DNA of 6,380 nucleotides from an uncultured Marinicella sp. (GTDB lineage Bacteria; Pseudomonadota; Gammaproteobacteria; Xanthomonadales; Marinicellaceae). Numbering within the stretch: the stretch's first letter is position 1; every line of letters begins with the position of its first letter. The notes below the pieces were generated by a model, which was not told the origin of the DNA, searched no databases, and saw only the letters and a list, made by a program, of their open reading frames with translations. The position numbers were made by a program, and so were the translations under genes. Shown here piece after piece: positions 4,584-6,380 of this stretch. The DNA lies in NCBI GenBank assembly GCA_938008005.1, contig CALLLZ010000264.1, positions 1 through 6,380 of the forward strand, read 5' to 3'.

Positions 4584-5831
4584 TTAATGATTTAAATTTT
4601 TAAGAATGGATTGCTTATAAAACATGATGGACGGGATTGAAATAAGCGTTATGCCGGTTAAGAAAACAATACCAATTATCATTAATAACTCGCTTGTAAA
4701 AAAATCTGAAAGGTCAATAAACAAACCATAGTTCATACCCAGCCAATCATCTAATAAAAACAAAATAAGCCAACAAAAAAAGCAGGCCAAAAACACTGAG
4801 AACAAAAGCATGAAAAATGATTCTATTTGAATCAACAAGAAACAATAGAGAGGACTGGCTCCGATGATTCTGAGTAAGGCCAGCTCTTTCTTTCTGGATT
4901 GAAGCGAGGAAACAAGCATAGTTACCAAACCAATCATAGTAGATATCAAAACCAACAAACCGATTAACATCAACATCTTTTCAAATATAGCAGACATGCG
5001 CCATACTTGTGCCAAAGCAACTCCTGGAAGCACTGCCATCATCCCAGCACCTTGAAGCTCATTAATCTTTCTTTGTAAAACAAAAGTTGAGGATTTATTT
5101 TTTAAACCAACATACACTGCTGTAATTGATTTAGGCAGTAAACCATTGAGCTTAATATAATCAATCAATTGTTGTTGTTCCGTTTTATTTTTTGGCCATT
5201 TTAAATGAACAGCTTCAAGCCCTGCCAATGATACGAACAAAGACTGATCAACTGGCGTACCTGTTTTCTTTATGATGCCTTTGACCTTGAAAGGCGCTTC
5301 ATCATGTTTTTGAAAACTTGTCCGACTCACGCCATGTGACAATGTCAATAAATCGCCCTCTACATACTTTAGCTTTTGTGCTACTTCTGAACCTAAAACC
5401 ACATCAAATGGATCATCAAACCAAACTCCATTAGTGAGACTCAGGGATTTTTTATTGCCATATTTATAGTGTTTAAAGTATTCATCAGACGTTCCAAGCA
5501 CACGAAACCCTTTATGAGAGTCACCCAAAGAAATAGGAATCGTCCATTGGACAACAGGATCTTCTTTAAGTGAAATGTATTGATCCCAATCAATGTTATT
5601 GGCTGGCGATCCTATTTGAAAAACGCTGTATAACAATAAATTGATGTCACTGGTTTTAGCGCCAACTATGAGATCAAGACCACTGACTGTTTTAGTAAAG
5701 CTATACTTAACTTGATCTTTAATAAAACTGAATGAAATTAACATAAAAATACCAATTGATATTGATATGACTGTCAACAAAACCGAAGACTTTCGATCAA
5801 CCAAACTTTTGATTGCTAATTTAAGCAGCAT
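4584..5831 (-). CDS. FtsX-like (MacB-type) ABC transporter permease, ZrgABC-like
   Basis: Counting from the ATG at 5829-5831 the product has 415 residues. It has the standard layout of the class: one N-terminal membrane helix (about 15-38), a large periplasmic domain (about 40-275), and three C-terminal helices. A cytoplasmic coupling stretch, SRKKELALLRIIGASP, lies between the second and third helices. The segment SGLDLIVGAKTSDINLLLYS just after the first helix is typical, as I recall, of permeases found beside DUF2796 proteins. This class usually uses ATP to drive periplasmic work rather than forming a classic import channel. The ATG is preferred over a TTG 18 bases upstream because it has a GGAAG ribosome-binding site and gives the usual MLLKLAIKSL start. 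It overlaps the ATPase gene by 11 bases, so the two are translated together. Zinc as substrate is inferred from the neighbours. Confidence 0.88.
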   Translation of the reverse strand: MLLKLAIKSLVDRKSSVLLTVISISIGIFMLISFSFIKDQVKYSFTKTVSGLDLIVGAKTSDINLLLYSVFQIGSPANNIDWDQYISLKEDPVVQWTIPISLGDSHKGFRVLGTSDEYFKHYKYGNKKSLSLTNGVWFDDPFDVVLGSEVAQKLKYVEGDLLTLSHGVSRTSFQKHDEAPFKVKGIIKKTGTPVDQSLFVSLAGLEAVHLKWPKNKTEQQQLIDYIKLNGLLPKSITAVYVGLKNKSSTFVLQRKINELQGAGMMAVLPGVALAQVWRMSAIFEKMLMLIGLLVLISTMIGLVTMLVSSLQSRKKELALLRIIGASPLYCFLLIQIESFFMLLFSVFLACFFCWLILFLLDDWLGMNYGLFIDLSDFFTSELLMIIGIVFLTGITLISIPSIMFYKQSILKNLNH

Positions 5832-6380
5832 TGAGCTCTTCCATATCAATCGTTTTAGAAAAAAATTGCGACAATGCTGTATCGTGACTGATAAAAATTA
5901 AAGTCGTTTGATTTTCATCTACGACCGAATTCAATGTTTGTATGAAGTTAAATTTAGCTGTTTTATCTAATGCAGATGTCGGTTCATCAGCGAGCAGAAT
6001 TCTGGGGTTGTTTATTAATGCACGTGCAATGGCAACCCGTTGTTGTTGACCGATACTTAACTCACCTGCCTTGTTGTGAATTATGTTTGCAGATAAGTTT
6101 AATTGTTGAAGCAAATCCATAACTTTAAATTCTAAGCGATCAATTCGTTTGGGGTTAAATGAGTTTGCCAATTTGATATTATCAATCACGCTCAGATACG
6201 GGATTAAATTGAACTGCTGACTTATTAAGCCAATGTGCTCCGCTCTGAATGCATTCATTTTTTTTGAACTGAATTGACTGGTTGTATGCTCACCAATAGA
6301 AATGGTTCCACTCGTGGGTTTTAACAAGCCTGAAATTAAGTGCAAAAATGTAGACTTACCAGAGCCAGATTCACCACTTA
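5821..6380 (-). CDS. ABC transporter ATPase, LolD/MacB class (5' end missing)
   Basis: The gene runs off the right edge. The visible 185 codons begin just before Walker A, so about 30-40 N-terminal residues are missing. Motifs by position: Walker A GESGSGKST (6349-6375), Q-loop LISQQFNLIP, signature LSIGQQQR (6037-6060), Walker B ILLADEP (5980-6000) followed by the D-loop, and the switch histidine in FISHD (near 5885). The TTG at 6343-6345 is not a real start, because the reading frame continues through Walker A. The signature has Ile where most ATPases have Gly (LSGGQ). It powers the permease whose gene overlaps its end and would bind its cytoplasmic face. The neighbours suggest part of a ZrgABC-like zinc system; LolD-like sequence alone would not show this. 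Its promoter is outside the window. Confidence 0.92.
   Translation of the reverse strand, partial: SGESGSGKSTFLHLISGLLKPTSGTISIGEHTTSQFSSKKMNAFRAEHIGLISQQFNLIPYLSVIDNIKLANSFNPKRIDRLEFKVMDLLQQLNLSANIIHNKAGELSIGQQQRVAIARALINNPRILLADEPTSALDKTAKFNFIQTLNSVVDENQTTLIFISHDTALSQFFSKTIDMEELNAA

Overview
This AT-rich window reads as a zinc-acquisition and zinc-regulation locus of a Gram-negative bacterium, most likely a gammaproteobacterium. The reasons are a TonB-dependent receptor N-terminus, a lipoprotein-type class C acid phosphatase, a Zur repressor that aligns well with E. coli Zur from memory, and Zur-box-like palindromes of gammaproteobacterial type. The genus cannot be fixed from this sequence. 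All genes lie on the minus strand, so transcription runs right to left.

Right end, 4584-6380: an ABC transporter of the LolD/FtsX (MacB-like) class. The ATPase (5821-6380) is cut by the window edge, and the permease (4584-5831) overlaps its 3' end. Permease and ATPase resemble the partners of DUF2796 proteins in the Vibrio cholerae zrgABC zinc-uptake cluster.

Middle, 1645-4545: a promoter whose -10 is buried in a perfect 19-bp palindrome (4510-4528) precedes a tightly packed gene run. In order these are a MerC-family membrane protein, a possible 25-codon ORF, an unrecognised 66-residue protein, a His-rich DUF2796/ZrgA-like periplasmic protein, the Zur repressor, and a COG0523 (CobW/ZigA-type) GTPase. 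The 66-residue gene, zrgA-like gene and zur overlap end to end. A hairpin with a T-run (1462-1488) follows the GTPase gene.

Left, 636-1448: a class C (e(P4)-type) acid phosphatase lipoprotein, not obviously part of the zinc system.

Far left, 1-635: a 476-base non-coding stretch, then the first 53 codons of a TonB-dependent receptor running off the window. The stretch holds a second strong palindrome overlapping a good sigma70-type promoter, followed only about 40 bases later by a strong terminator. It also holds a 20-bp inverted repeat and a third, weaker palindrome just before the receptor gene.

Working model (inference): when zinc is scarce, Zur leaves its sites. The receptor would bring zinc or a zinc chelate across the outer membrane, the His-rich protein would bind it in the periplasm, and the ABC pair and perhaps the MerC protein would act at the inner membrane. 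The COG0523 GTPase would allocate zinc inside the cell, and Zur, encoded within the same operon, would close the loop. The most unusual feature is the short promoter-to-terminator unit at about 416-513, which could be a Zur-controlled small RNA or an attenuated leader of the receptor gene.
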